NCBI GenBank assembly: GCA_029987115.1
Contig: DALTWK010000007.1
Coordinates: 1 to 64,000, forward strand
DNA from: Methanocorpusculum sp.
Lineage (GTDB): Archaea > Halobacteriota > Methanomicrobia > Methanomicrobiales > Methanocorpusculaceae
Reading direction: 5' to 3'
Length of the DNA: 64,000 bases
Both the position numbers and the translations under genes were made by a program. Below, one piece after another: positions 1-7,957 of this stretch. Below the pieces are notes generated by a model. It saw nothing but the letters and a program-made list of their open reading frames with translations, was not told where the DNA came from and made no database searches. Position 1 is the stretch's first letter, and each line of letters opens with the position of its first letter.

Positions 1-2
1 TG

Positions 3-428
3 TCTGCTGAAGCAGTGCAGTCTTCCTTTACTTCGTTCAAAGAAACCGAAGAAGAGCCGCCGCGGTTTATCCATCTTAAAGTATGGAACATCCCGGAGAT
101 TCACTGCAGAGTTCCGTATCTTGCCGTGAGAGACGGAGTGAATTACCTCCCGCTCGTCATTCCCGGAACAGAAGAACCGCCCCAAAAATCAGACAAAAAC
201 TTCTGGTCCTTCCGTAATTTTCTGCCGAGATCAATCGCCGCACAATATTATATGGCGCAGCAGGCAGGCATTCCCGGAGCGGATGTCAGAAAGTCGGTGG
301 AGTCGGGTGCTGTCAGCAGAAAACTCATGAAATATCTCAGGTCACGGATGAACCTCAAGGGAACCGAACTCACCTGGAATGCCAGAGAGTTCCCGAAAAA
401 AACCAGGCCGAAAAACCGTCGCCGATGA
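3..428 (+). CDS. Hypothetical protein, 5' partial at window edge
   Basis: The reading frame is open from the first full codon of the window, so the gene probably starts upstream; an internal GTG at 15 would give 137 residues. The visible product is rich in Pro, Arg and Lys and ends in a basic tail (KKTRPKNRRR). No signal peptide, membrane segment or known motif is recognised. It lies just upstream, on the same strand, of a viral tail-gene remnant with its own promoter, so it may belong to the same decayed element, but this is only proximity. Function unknown. Confidence 0.5.
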   Translation, partial: SAEAVQSSFTSFKETEEEPPRFIHLKVWNIPEIHCRVPYLAVRDGVNYLPLVIPGTEEPPQKSDKNFWSFRNFLPRSIAAQYYMAQQAGIPGADVRKSVESGAVSRKLMKYLRSRMNLKGTELTWNAREFPKKTRPKNRRR

Positions 429-511
429 ATGAGAATGTATCGTGACAATATCAGAATATGAATATAAATGCAGGTATACAGCCTGCATCGAATTTTCCCA
501 GCAATCCCTCC

Positions 512-536
512 ACCCTATAAACAAATCTCCATTTGT
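512..536 (+). promoter_or_regulatory. Viral tail-gene promoter with inverted-repeat operator (copy 1)
   Basis: A TATA-like box (CCTATAAAC, 514-522) lies about 52 bases before the ATG at 570. It is followed at once by the inverted repeat ACAAAT-CTCC-ATTTGT (521-536), close to where transcription should start. The same arrangement, with a slightly imperfect repeat, occurs on the minus strand near 28713-28744 and 37650-37675, in front of a complete and a deleted copy of the homologous tail gene. Conservation of box, repeat and spacing in three copies supports a promoter with an overlapping operator. Confidence 0.55.
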
Positions 537-569
537 ACATCTTCTTTTCCGCCAAACCTTACCTAAGCA

Positions 570-1158
570 ATGTCTTCTCTTCTCTATATCGACGCAAATA
601 CTATCCCGCACATAATCCCGAACGTGAAACTCGGTTCCCTGACCGGTTTCGAAGGAAGTACCGGAACCATAGAAACCATCAGCAATGCAGACTACACCGC
701 AGTCCTCAAAACACGAATCAGCAGAAAAGAACGCATCATCTCGCTTACCATCCCGGTGAGGGGAACATCAGCTGACGATCTCGAAAGAAAAGAAAACACC
801 ATCCTTTCCATGTTTGCGCAGACTGACCGTCCCGGCATCCTCCGCTATACCAGAAACGACGGAACATCGCGGGAAACCGCAGTCTACATCGCCGACGGAT
901 ATCCGGTGCGAACCGCTGACATTGAAGCAGAAAGATATCATTCTGGATAACCGCGAAAAGTTTGCTTCAGCGATTGCCGTACTCCCTGGAATGGAAGGAT
1001 GCACTCCGCGTCAAATCAACATGTTTCAGAAACGGATTGATGGAAACAAAGAACTCGTTCTCGCCGATATGCTGGAAGCGTATGTTGCAGAAAACGGTGA
1101 TCCTAAAGAGTTTGGAACGGTTGTTCGATACATCAGGTACCTGCGGGAAACCGCATAA
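570..1158 (+). pseudogene. Remnant: viral distal-tail protein N-terminus joined to an 87-residue viral gene
   Basis: The first part (570 to about 912) encodes residues similar to the N-terminus of the intact tail protein at 27957-28685: shared stretches include ISNADY, KTRIS, ERxIxLTIPV and GYPVRT. At about 910-915 the similarity switches, in another frame, to the 87-residue protein encoded at 43678-43941, from PLTLKQK through GMEGCTPRQINMFQKR to VRYIRYLRETA. The tail frame therefore ends abruptly at 950 while the second frame runs to 1158. The gene order, tail then 87-residue gene, is the reverse of the intact provirus, and matches a second fusion at 37495-37650 with different breakpoints. 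Probably non-functional, although the 87-residue part is nearly complete and could be translated if a start were supplied. Confidence 0.8.
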
Positions 1159-1166
1159 AAAAGATG

Positions 1167-2201
1167 TTAATCTGAAGAATTGGAACTTCCGCCAATTCCC
1201 GGATACACCGCCAGATTTGTCTCAAACGACGTTGAGAACCGGGCATTGAACTCTTCAAGAACACTCTCTGCAGTAATTCCCGGTAACGCACCAGGGTATT
1301 GCATCTGCAGAATAGCAACCGCTCCGGCACAAGCACGCGGTCCGTAGGTCAAATCGTTTCTAATCAGCCAGACCTTGTGATTCTGCACTGCAGGCGTTGT
1401 GGAAAATCCGGTTCTTGATTGTATTTCCTTCAGCACGTCTTCTCTTGCATCCATCGAGTTTACCACTTTAATGATAATCTCGGGCTTCTCGGAAACAACC
1501 CACTCATCGGAAATCTTGCGGGCACCGTCAACGGATGCCATAATGTTGCATCCTGCAGTCAGGTCTATCATCTCGCCGATGCCGGTACCTTTGCCTTGTC
1601 CGTAAAATGCAGTGTAACTTTCTGCATAGATACGATACTGCACATCATACGGCATTCCTGCCGCTGAAACCTTATCCATAACCGAGGTATAGAATTCAGC
1701 AATTTCTTTGGCAAGCGACGTCTTTCCAACCAGTTTTCCCACTTCCATAATATCTGATGCCATTGTCGACGGCTTCGTACAGTCAATGTAGACAATCGGG
1801 ATGCCGGAAGCACCAAGAACTACCTCATTCTTCGGCTTTGAAGTGGCATATCCGAGAACCAGATCGACATCAAGGGCAATAAGACGCTCAACATCCGGTT
1901 CATTCCAGGTTCCGACAACTTCGGCAGACGGATACATCATCCGCTGCTCTGCATTATTCTGTATCGACTGGGAAATACCGACAACACGGTCTGCCTCTCC
2001 TAACAGGTAGAGAATTTCTCCGGCATTCGAATTCAGAAGAACAATGCGTTCTGCCGGTCCCGAAAGATGAACAGGAGTTCCGTCGGAGTTGGTAATCGTG
2101 AGTCCGTCGGCAGACGGTGCGGTGGTACAGCCGGCAGCGGCAATCAAAAGAATGACAAGAATACCGGCGATGATTTTGAGAAGGTTAGTGTGATGGTTCA
2201 T
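1167..2201 (-). CDS. ABC transporter substrate-binding lipoprotein (Fe-siderophore/cobalamin type)
   Basis: This is the extracellular binding protein of a BtuF/FepB-like importer. The start is placed at the Met at 2201, giving about 344 residues with a classical lipoprotein signal: a charged N-terminus, hydrophobic core and lipobox AAAGC. A longer frame reaches 2273 but would put hydrophilic residues before the signal. The mature part has the family pattern: a strand with AERIVLL, GEADRVVGIS, VERLIALDVDLVLGY and a C-terminal KVWLIRNDLTYGPR region. Its start overlaps the stop of the ATPase gene by 17 bases, and the order permease, ATPase, binding protein indicates one operon. The ligand (ferric chelate, corrinoid or other metal complex) cannot be told from sequence. 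Confidence 0.88.
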   Translation of the reverse strand: MNHHTNLLKIIAGILVILLIAAAGCTTAPSADGLTITNSDGTPVHLSGPAERIVLLNSNAGEILYLLGEADRVVGISQSIQNNAEQRMMYPSAEVVGTWNEPDVERLIALDVDLVLGYATSKPKNEVVLGASGIPIVYIDCTKPSTMASDIMEVGKLVGKTSLAKEIAEFYTSVMDKVSAAGMPYDVQYRIYAESYTAFYGQGKGTGIGEMIDLTAGCNIMASVDGARKISDEWVVSEKPEIIIKVVNSMDAREDVLKEIQSRTGFSTTPAVQNHKVWLIRNDLTYGPRACAGAVAILQMQYPGALPGITAESVLEEFNARFSTSFETNLAVYPGIGGSSNSSD

Positions 2202-2955
2202 AGGACAGGATGAAGGTTCCTTTTTCATTTTCAACAAGAGATGACTCGACGCCGTAGACATCACGCACGGCATCCGGCGTTAATACTTCAGACGGGTGAC
2301 CGTCGGCGTAGATTTTTCCATCTTTTAAGAGAAGAACGCGGTCGGCATAGCGGAGTGCAAGGTTCAAATCATGCAGTGCGACAATCATGCCTGAGTTGTT
2401 TCTGCGGACAATCGACTGCATCGCTGCAAGCGTTTCCAGCTGGTGACGCAAATCAAGCGAACTGGTCGGTTCATCAAAAAGATAGAACGCCGGATTCTGT
2501 GCCAGAGCACGGGCAATAAACACCCGCTGACGCTGACCTCCGGAAAGCTCGTTGACATACCGTTCTGAGAGATCGGCAATGTTCATCGCATTCAGCGCAG
2601 CGTCAACTTCGGCCAGGTCTTCATCAGAAACCGACCAGCTCATATACGGTCTCCTTCCTACGAGAACCGTATCCAGAACCGTGGTAAACGAAGTGTAATG
2701 GAAATACTGCGGAACATAGCCGAGCATCTTCGCTCGTTCTATTTTATCGGATTCGGTGATGTCTTTTCCGTCGACAAAGATGGTGCCTTTCTTCAGTGGA
2801 AGAATATCTGCAATCGTTTTTATTAGCGTGGATTTTCCGGAACCGTTCGGTCCAAGCAAAGCAGTAATTTCACCGGAAGATGCAGTGAAACTGATATCAT
2901 CCAGAACAACATGCGTTCCGTAGTTTTGCGTCAGGTGTTCTGCCCTGATGTTCAT
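2185..2955 (-). CDS. ABC transporter ATP-binding protein (FecE/BtuD type)
   Basis: This cytoplasmic ATPase of 256 residues drives the importer. Walker A GPNGSGKST is near residue 35, the signature LSGGQRQR near 139, Walker B with FYLFDEPTSSLD near 160, and the switch histidine in VALHDLNLAL near 194. Length and motif spacing are normal for the Fe3+/cobalamin family. It overlaps the permease by four bases and the binding protein by 17, so the three are translationally linked. Confidence 0.92.
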   Translation of the reverse strand: MNIRAEHLTQNYGTHVVLDDISFTASSGEITALLGPNGSGKSTLIKTIADILPLKKGTIFVDGKDITESDKIERAKMLGYVPQYFHYTSFTTVLDTVLVGRRPYMSWSVSDEDLAEVDAALNAMNIADLSERYVNELSGGQRQRVFIARALAQNPAFYLFDEPTSSLDLRHQLETLAAMQSIVRRNNSGMIVALHDLNLALRYADRVLLLKDGKIYADGHPSEVLTPDAVRDVYGVESSLVENEKGTFILSYEPSH

Positions 2956-4076
2956 GAGAGATACCTCCCCCGTCCTTTGATAATCAGAAGCAGGAAGAAG
3001 ATTCCTCCGAGAATATACATAATGATACCAACCGGTATTTCAATCGGTGCAAGAATAACCCGCCCGACGGTATCGGAAATCAGCAGTATCAGTGCACCCA
3101 TCAGCGCTGATGCCGGAAGCAGATACCGGTAGTCATTTCCAATGAGCATGCGGCAGATATGCGGAGCCATCAGTCCGACAAAGCCGATGATTCCGGTAAA
3201 TGCAAGACACGCGGATGCAGCAAAACTCACAATCATCAGACCGCTGATTCTGAATCTGCCGACATTGATGCCGAGATTCCGGGCGACGTCATCTCCGGAA
3301 GAAAGGGTATTCAAATCCCACGCCCGGCGGAAAATCAGGAAGAAACAGACAAAGACAACCGGAACCAGAATGACAATCGCAGGCCAGGTTGCACCCCACA
3401 TACCGCCCATCAGCCAGGTAACAATCTCCCGCAGCGCATCATCGTCAGAGACATACTTGAGTGCAAGAAGACCTGCCTGGAAAAGATAACCGATAACAAC
3501 ACCGGCCAGAATCATAACCGCCTGCGACGTCTGTTTTGACCTTGAGATGAAAAACACCAGCAGAACGGAAAGCCAGCCGAAGACGAATGCTGAAAGAATA
3601 ATCAGCAGCGACTTCATGGTAAATTCCAGTCCGAGCAGCACCACAGAACCGGTGAATGCCGCTCCGAGAACAACAGGACCGAGCACGACCATGAGCGCCG
3701 CACCGAACGAGGCCGCAGACGATAAACCCAGCGTGAATGGGCTGACGAGAGGATTGCGCAGTAGCCCCTGCATCACAGCTCCTGCAACAGCAAGTGCAAT
3801 ACCGCAGAGAACAGCAAGAATGATTCTCGGCAGACGGAAATTCAGAATAATCAGCCCGGCACCGCCCGACGGCTCATCAACAGCACCGGGGAACAATGCA
3901 TTGCCGATTGCCTGTAAAACCTCTAACGGAGAAAGATAGACCGAACCGACACCCAGCGCAATTACCGCTGACACTACCAGAACCGCGGCAAGGATCAGGA
4001 TTACGAGTAATTTCTTTCCGCGGATTGCGTGATACTTTAAAGCCGTAGTATTCGCACCGAGTAATGATTTTTTCAT
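2952..4076 (-). CDS. ABC transporter permease (FecCD/BtuC family)
   Basis: The product has 374 residues with about ten hydrophobic segments and the family landmarks GAVMQGLLRNPLVSPFTLGLSS near residue 105 and GFVGLMAPHICRMLIG near 295. BtuC-like proteins form a homodimeric channel that takes substrate from the binding protein. It is the first gene of the operon; a TATA-like stretch lies about 25-35 bases upstream. Length is a little above the usual 330-350 because of a longer cytoplasmic N-terminus. Confidence 0.92.
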   Translation of the reverse strand: MKKSLLGANTTALKYHAIRGKKLLVILILAAVLVVSAVIALGVGSVYLSPLEVLQAIGNALFPGAVDEPSGGAGLIILNFRLPRIILAVLCGIALAVAGAVMQGLLRNPLVSPFTLGLSSAASFGAALMVVLGPVVLGAAFTGSVVLLGLEFTMKSLLIILSAFVFGWLSVLLVFFISRSKQTSQAVMILAGVVIGYLFQAGLLALKYVSDDDALREIVTWLMGGMWGATWPAIVILVPVVFVCFFLIFRRAWDLNTLSSGDDVARNLGINVGRFRISGLMIVSFAASACLAFTGIIGFVGLMAPHICRMLIGNDYRYLLPASALMGALILLISDTVGRVILAPIEIPVGIIMYILGGIFFLLLIIKGRGRYLS

Positions 4077-4097
4077 TATTTGTAATACTAGATGTGT

Positions 4098-4113
4098 TTT
4101 TAATCTATATGAA
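4098..4113 (-). promoter_or_regulatory. Possible TATA box of the ABC importer operon
   Basis: On the minus strand the AT-rich stretch TTCATATAGATTAAAA lies about 25-35 bases before the permease ATG at 4076, the distance expected for a short-leader archaeal transcript. No metal-regulator operator could be recognised with certainty. Confidence 0.35.
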
Positions 4114-4246
4114 CTACGCGGAATAATGAAACGATCTTTCCTGAAAGGAGACGGCGTTTTTGCTTAGCTCAAATCCGAGAAACGTGCGAAAAGGGGTTAG
4201 TTTATCAAAAACTTACAAAAATTTAGAAAACAAGAAAACGTCCTAA

Positions 4247-5275
4247 AGAGACTATCTGAATTTAATCTCAAAGCTGACCTGGGTTTATAATCTGGAAGAC
4301 ATTAAGGATAGAGACTATATCAAAAAGTCAGATAAAGATGCTGTCTATGAAGTCTGTGCTTTCCTTCGTGATGAACTGATTGAGAGTAAAGATACGTTCA
4401 ACGGATATAGTAATTCACAGTACCGAAAGATTGTTGCTGAAAGATATAAGCCGAACCGCGGTAAGCACTCCAAACAGAAAACAAGGGAACTTATCAACTT
4501 CCCGGAAATCATTATTCAGACAATGGATTTATTACCGGCGGATATACAGGTGTTCTTTATCATAACTGCCGTATGCGGTGCAAGAACAACTCAGTTATTC
4601 CGGGTATTTGAAAACCCATTGAAGATTCTGAAACATGATAGATTCTTTAGAATTGTTGCTGAAGATGCAGGTCAGGGGTCTAAGTTAGCTACTGAATATT
4701 TCTTACCTATGGAATATCTGCCTATGGTAGAGAATTTCAAAATCTATGATACGAAGACCAGAGAAGACCCTTCTTCGTTCTATAATGATGAGGTCAATAA
4801 AGTCAGCAGAATCATCAATCCGGCAATCCCATGTAATCTGTCTTCTCTTCGTAAGTTCTGCAAGGCGGTCTTTAGTAAATCGAAAATTCCAAAGGCATCT
4901 GCTGAATATACGCAAGGAAGAAAACCACAGGATGTTGGTGACAAAGACTATGATAATCTTGCTATTGCTGCCGTTGACGATTATCCGGGTGTATTGCCGT
5001 TCTGGGAAAAGTATGTACATCTTCCGGAATGGATGAAAGACGGTAATGAAGTTAAAGCACGGGTAGATGAAGCAATCAAAGCACGGTATCCATATGACCC
5101 CAATAAGAAGAAATGGAACGATGCTGCCATTATTAAACGTCTGAAAAACGGTGCGACCAATGCCGAGTTAAAGAAAGAGTATGGAGTCGGCACGCAGAAG
5201 ATTACCAATTTAGTCAAGAGGAAAGGTATCATTCGTACGAGAGGCAGGAAGGCAAGTAAAATAGGGGAAACATAA
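4247..5275 (+). pseudogene. Archaeal virus-type tyrosine integrase, N-terminus decayed
   Basis: The frame is open from 4247 to 5275 but its first ATG is at 4523 (250 residues). Upstream codons still give protein-like sequence (TWVYNLEDIKDRDYIKKSDK), so the start region appears lost by frameshift or deletion. The C-terminal part has the archaeal phage integrase pattern: an Arg in VCGARTTQLF, a second Arg in LSSLRKFCK, QGRKPQDV and a candidate Tyr in DKDYDNL. A helix-turn-helix-like tail (IIKRLKNGATNAELKKEYGV) follows. Base composition is more AT-rich than the neighbouring ABC operon, suggesting an acquired element. It could still be expressed from 4523 as a short form, but without the core-binding domain it is unlikely to be active. 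Confidence 0.6.
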
Positions 5276-5302
5276 CCTTACCTTTTTATGTGGTTCTTTT
5301 AA

Positions 5303-5318
5303 CCGGGATTATGCCCGG
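5303..5318. terminator. Hairpin between convergent genes
   Basis: CCGGG-ATTATG-CCCGG forms a five-base-pair GC stem with a six-base loop, between the 3' ends of the integrase remnant (plus) and abiEii (minus), with T-runs on either side. Position suggests a terminator; the stem is short. Confidence 0.35.
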
Positions 5319-5419
5319 CGGATGAACCTGAATTAACGTAACTGCTTCTTCTCCCTGCGGTGTCAGAAGATTGTAATCCAAAGTTCGCCTTGGAAAATGT
5401 ACAGAATGACAGTGAAATA

Positions 5420-6424
5420 TCAAGGGGAGAGGCTATGTATTTCATCCTCAAGTTCTTTCAGTCTGTCAATGATTTCATCAAACGAATAATTCTCTTCAAA
5501 AATCATCTGCTGCATCTTTGCATAGTCATCTTTTAACTCTTTCATATGGCTATCGGACGGAAGCAGCCGGATATTTCCTGAAAGAACATCATCATACTTT
5601 GCACGGTTTAGCGGGTAGAATTTTTTCTTAAACTCCGTCACCTTTCTGAGCAATTCTTTATCTGCAAACGCTGTATTTTTGACGGGTGAATTAGTCATCA
5701 TTACCACATCATAATAGTGACGTGAATACCTTGGAGGCATCGGAGATGTCATTGGGCGATGTGCTTCGCTGTGGAGGATGAGAATTTTTTCCCAGAATGT
5801 CCGTTCCGGAAGAACTGTTATGACTTCTGTTGACGGCTGATGAAATACATGCGGATAGGTTTCTGCGGCATAAGGAGTTATTGTCTGGTTTGCTGCCGGG
5901 GTTGCTGCCGCTAACGGACCGATTTCAAGTCTGATTTCCTGTACTGTTCCATTTTTGGAATAAAGATGAGGATAGCCGAATATGATGGTAAGTTCATCAT
6001 CTGATGCAATATGAATATCAGCACTAACCCCCAGGAGTCCTGTAAAATCTTCCTGCAGGGTGGGAACAATTTCATCTCTGAGATACGCGGCTGATCGTTC
6101 GTTTGCCTGACGATTAAATTCCTGTTGTTTTTTATTAGACCGCTGTTCCCATGGTTCTTCAGCACTATACCCGAGTTCTCTCCAGTCCAGAATGAGATCT
6201 ATATCTTCTGAAAACCGCTGTATTAGGTTGTATGCTTTCGATAAACTTGTTCCTCCTTTGAATATCAGGCTGTTTTTCCATTTTGACTGCTGAAACAAAT
6301 AGTCCAGTGTCCAGCACACCCAGAAGTCTTTTTCGATAATGGCAGGGGTGAGTGACCGGCGTGCTGCGGTGTTTTTGAAGAGGAAATCTCTGTCTTTTTC
6401 CGGGAGAAGAGCTGTTTCTTTCAT
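5420..6424 (-). CDS. AbiEii-type nucleotidyltransferase toxin
   Basis: The product of 334 residues matches the nucleotidyltransferase toxin of type IV AbiE systems. Near residues 20-45 it has the family opening TPAIIEKDFWVCWTLDYLF, then the catalytic motif FKGGTSLSKAY with the downstream acidic pair SEDIDLIL near residues 70-78, and a WEKILILHSEAHRP helix near residue 215. Family members transfer nucleotides to cellular RNA targets and cause reversible growth arrest during virus infection. The antitoxin gene lies 23 bases upstream on the same strand, as is usual. All expected catalytic residues appear present. Confidence 0.87.
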   Translation of the reverse strand: MKETALLPEKDRDFLFKNTAARRSLTPAIIEKDFWVCWTLDYLFQQSKWKNSLIFKGGTSLSKAYNLIQRFSEDIDLILDWRELGYSAEEPWEQRSNKKQQEFNRQANERSAAYLRDEIVPTLQEDFTGLLGVSADIHIASDDELTIIFGYPHLYSKNGTVQEIRLEIGPLAAATPAANQTITPYAAETYPHVFHQPSTEVITVLPERTFWEKILILHSEAHRPMTSPMPPRYSRHYYDVVMMTNSPVKNTAFADKELLRKVTEFKKKFYPLNRAKYDDVLSGNIRLLPSDSHMKELKDDYAKMQQMIFEENYSFDEIIDRLKELEDEIHSLSP

Positions 6425-6447
6425 ACGTATCCTCGTTTTATGGCATC

Positions 6448-7053
6448 TCAGGCGCAGATTTTCCGGATTGTGTCAGATACCCAGGCGGTTGCCCCCTGTG
6501 TTTCCTTCAGAATGGTTTGTTTTTCTTTCCGGGTCAGAGCAGATGACAACTGACTGATTGTACATTCATCCATGTTGTTCTTTCCCAGGGATTTTAATGC
6601 CTGAATGAGAAGAGCTGACTTGAATGAGAGACCGGTAATATCTTTATTTGCAACGTGTTTGAAACTGATAGTTGTATTCCCGCACCGATATTCTTTGTAC
6701 GGTCCGTCCGATGCGAATATCCATCTTGCAGGAACCTGTGGAGTTAGCCCGAGCAGATTTGCTGCTGCATCTCCATAGGGTGTTATTGTCCACCCGTTAT
6801 TTTTTCCGATGGCTTCTGCAACTTTATCAATTTGCGGTGCGGCATATTCTTTCAGAAATTCACTGTACTCCGGTTTGTCATAGACACCGCGCATTATCCG
6901 CCGTATTTTCTTTTCCTGCGCGAGCCGTGAGAGAGCCATTTTGATTACACTGTTGGGGGCAAGGTCAGTAAATTTCAATGCCGTAAAGACAGTTCCCTCC
7001 GGTATTTTTCCAATTCGTTTCTGAATTGAGCTGAAATATTGTTCCCGTGTCAT
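6448..7053 (-). CDS. AbiEi-type antitoxin (DUF6088 family)
   Basis: The product of 201 residues has an N-terminal winged helix-like region (GTVFTALKFTDLAPNSVIKM, then LSRLAQEKKIRRIMRGVYDKP) and a C-terminal domain with WTITPYGDAAANLLGL and KSALLIQALKSLG. This is the pattern of the DUF6088/AbiEi antitoxins, which repress their own promoter and neutralise AbiEii. It is the first gene of the pair. A TATA-like box lies 25-35 bases upstream. Confidence 0.85.
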   Translation of the reverse strand: MTREQYFSSIQKRIGKIPEGTVFTALKFTDLAPNSVIKMALSRLAQEKKIRRIMRGVYDKPEYSEFLKEYAAPQIDKVAEAIGKNNGWTITPYGDAAANLLGLTPQVPARWIFASDGPYKEYRCGNTTISFKHVANKDITGLSFKSALLIQALKSLGKNNMDECTISQLSSALTRKEKQTILKETQGATAWVSDTIRKICA

Positions 7054-7077
7054 TGATTTATCTTACCTATTTGGTTA

Positions 7078-7092
7078 CTAATTAGATATAGT
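7078..7092 (-). promoter_or_regulatory. Possible TATA box of the AbiE operon
   Basis: ACTATATCTAATTAG on the minus strand lies 25-38 bases before the antitoxin ATG at 7053. The short distance suggests a short-leader transcript. AbiEi family members bind near this point, but no unambiguous repeat is seen. Confidence 0.35.
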
Positions 7093-7125
7093 TTTTGAAA
7101 CGAATTATACTGTTCTTTTTCCATG

Positions 7126-7407
7126 TCAGGTATTATTTGTTTTCCGGTTCATTACGCTTCTGCTCTCATTACGAAAATACCAGTGAGGTATCAATAGAAA
7201 TGCCGGAAGACCTACAAAGTTAAGCTTCCAGTTGCGTTTGTCCGGGTTTTCTGCCGCGGTTGCCTCCGAGCCGTATGCGTCTTCTGCAAAGAGGTCGGTG
7301 TTGATGGTTTCCATCAGGTTCAGGTACCCGTCTTCGTCTTTGGTGTCGATTCTGATGGTTGCCTTAACTTCACCGTCTTTGGAGATGGTAACAACGCCGG
7401 TGTAGGA
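7126..7407 (-). pseudogene. Fragment of an unrecognised protein
   Basis: On the minus strand, protein-like sequence (YTGVVTISKDGEVKATIRID, then TKDEDGYLNLMETINTDLF) is open from about 7407 to a stop at 7126. A Met within it at 7314 would give only 62 residues. The frame meets the start of a DUF1016 fragment on the other strand at 7408, so both look cut by one rearrangement. The family is not recognised; the strand-rich acidic sequence would suit a secreted or structural protein. Confidence 0.4.
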
Positions 7408-7602
7408 TTCGGACTTCTTGTCTGTAAGACGAAAGATAATGTGAAAGCAGAGTATGCTTTAGAGGCAAGCAGTCAGCCCCTTGGTGTGTCTGCGTATGAG
7501 TTGTCGAATCTGATTCCGGAGGAGTATAAGTGTTCGATTCCAACTGTAGAAGAGATTGAACGGGAACTTGAACACAGCTCTTCTGTGCAGCGCGAGCCGT
7601 GA
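7408..7602 (+). pseudogene. C-terminal fragment of a DUF1016 (YhcG-type) nuclease
   Basis: The frame reads GLLVCKTKDNVKAEYALE, then PLGVSAYELSNLIPEEYK and IPTVEEIERELE before a stop at 7600-7602. This is the usual C-terminal end of DUF1016 PD-(D/E)XK nucleases (GILLCK..N..VEYAL...PIGVS.Y.L...LP..L...LPTIEEIE.EL). The upstream catalytic domain is absent. The intact DUF1016 protein at 25023-26096 has a different C-terminus, so this remnant came from another family member. Confidence 0.65.
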
Positions 7603-7679
7603 GCCGCGCTGTGTCTGCAGAACACACGGAGAAACAAACCCCGCAAAAGAAAAAAAAGTTAGTTTTATTCCCTTATCTC

Positions 7680-7951
7680 TTACGAGAACGGAAGCTTTAC
7701 TTCTACTTCGTAGGCAATCTTTCCTTCAACGATTGTGGCAATAGTGCCGAGGAATGCCGAACCTGCAACCGCACCAAGGCTGTCGTTTAAGAAGTCAGCG
7801 GCATAGACGGTCATGTTGGCAAGCTTTCCGGGCTCAAGGGTTCCCATACGGTCTTCCTCATGCCACATGTAGGCGACATTCTTTGGAACCATCATCTCAT
7901 GCTTGGACACGAAATAATCGATGATTTTTTCAGTCATCAGTGAGATGAAAT
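7680..7951 (-). pseudogene. C-terminal fragment of an amidohydrolase
   Basis: The minus-strand frame gives MWHEEDRMGTLEPGKLANMT, VYAADFLND and VGKIAYE-like ending (IVEGKIAYEVE), the typical C-terminal composite-domain end of the metal-dependent amidohydrolase superfamily (YtcJ-like). The catalytic barrel is missing: similarity stops just before the thiC start, and sequence further upstream on this strand is antisense to thiC. A dead remnant truncated by the junction next to thiC. Confidence 0.65.
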
Positions 7952-7957
7952 AGGGAC

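Noticed and set aside
5288..5400. About 40 codons of protein-like minus-strand sequence after abiEii (RRTLDYNLLTPQGEEA)
   Set aside because: Too short, no start signal and no recognised family; it may be a remnant but cannot be supported.
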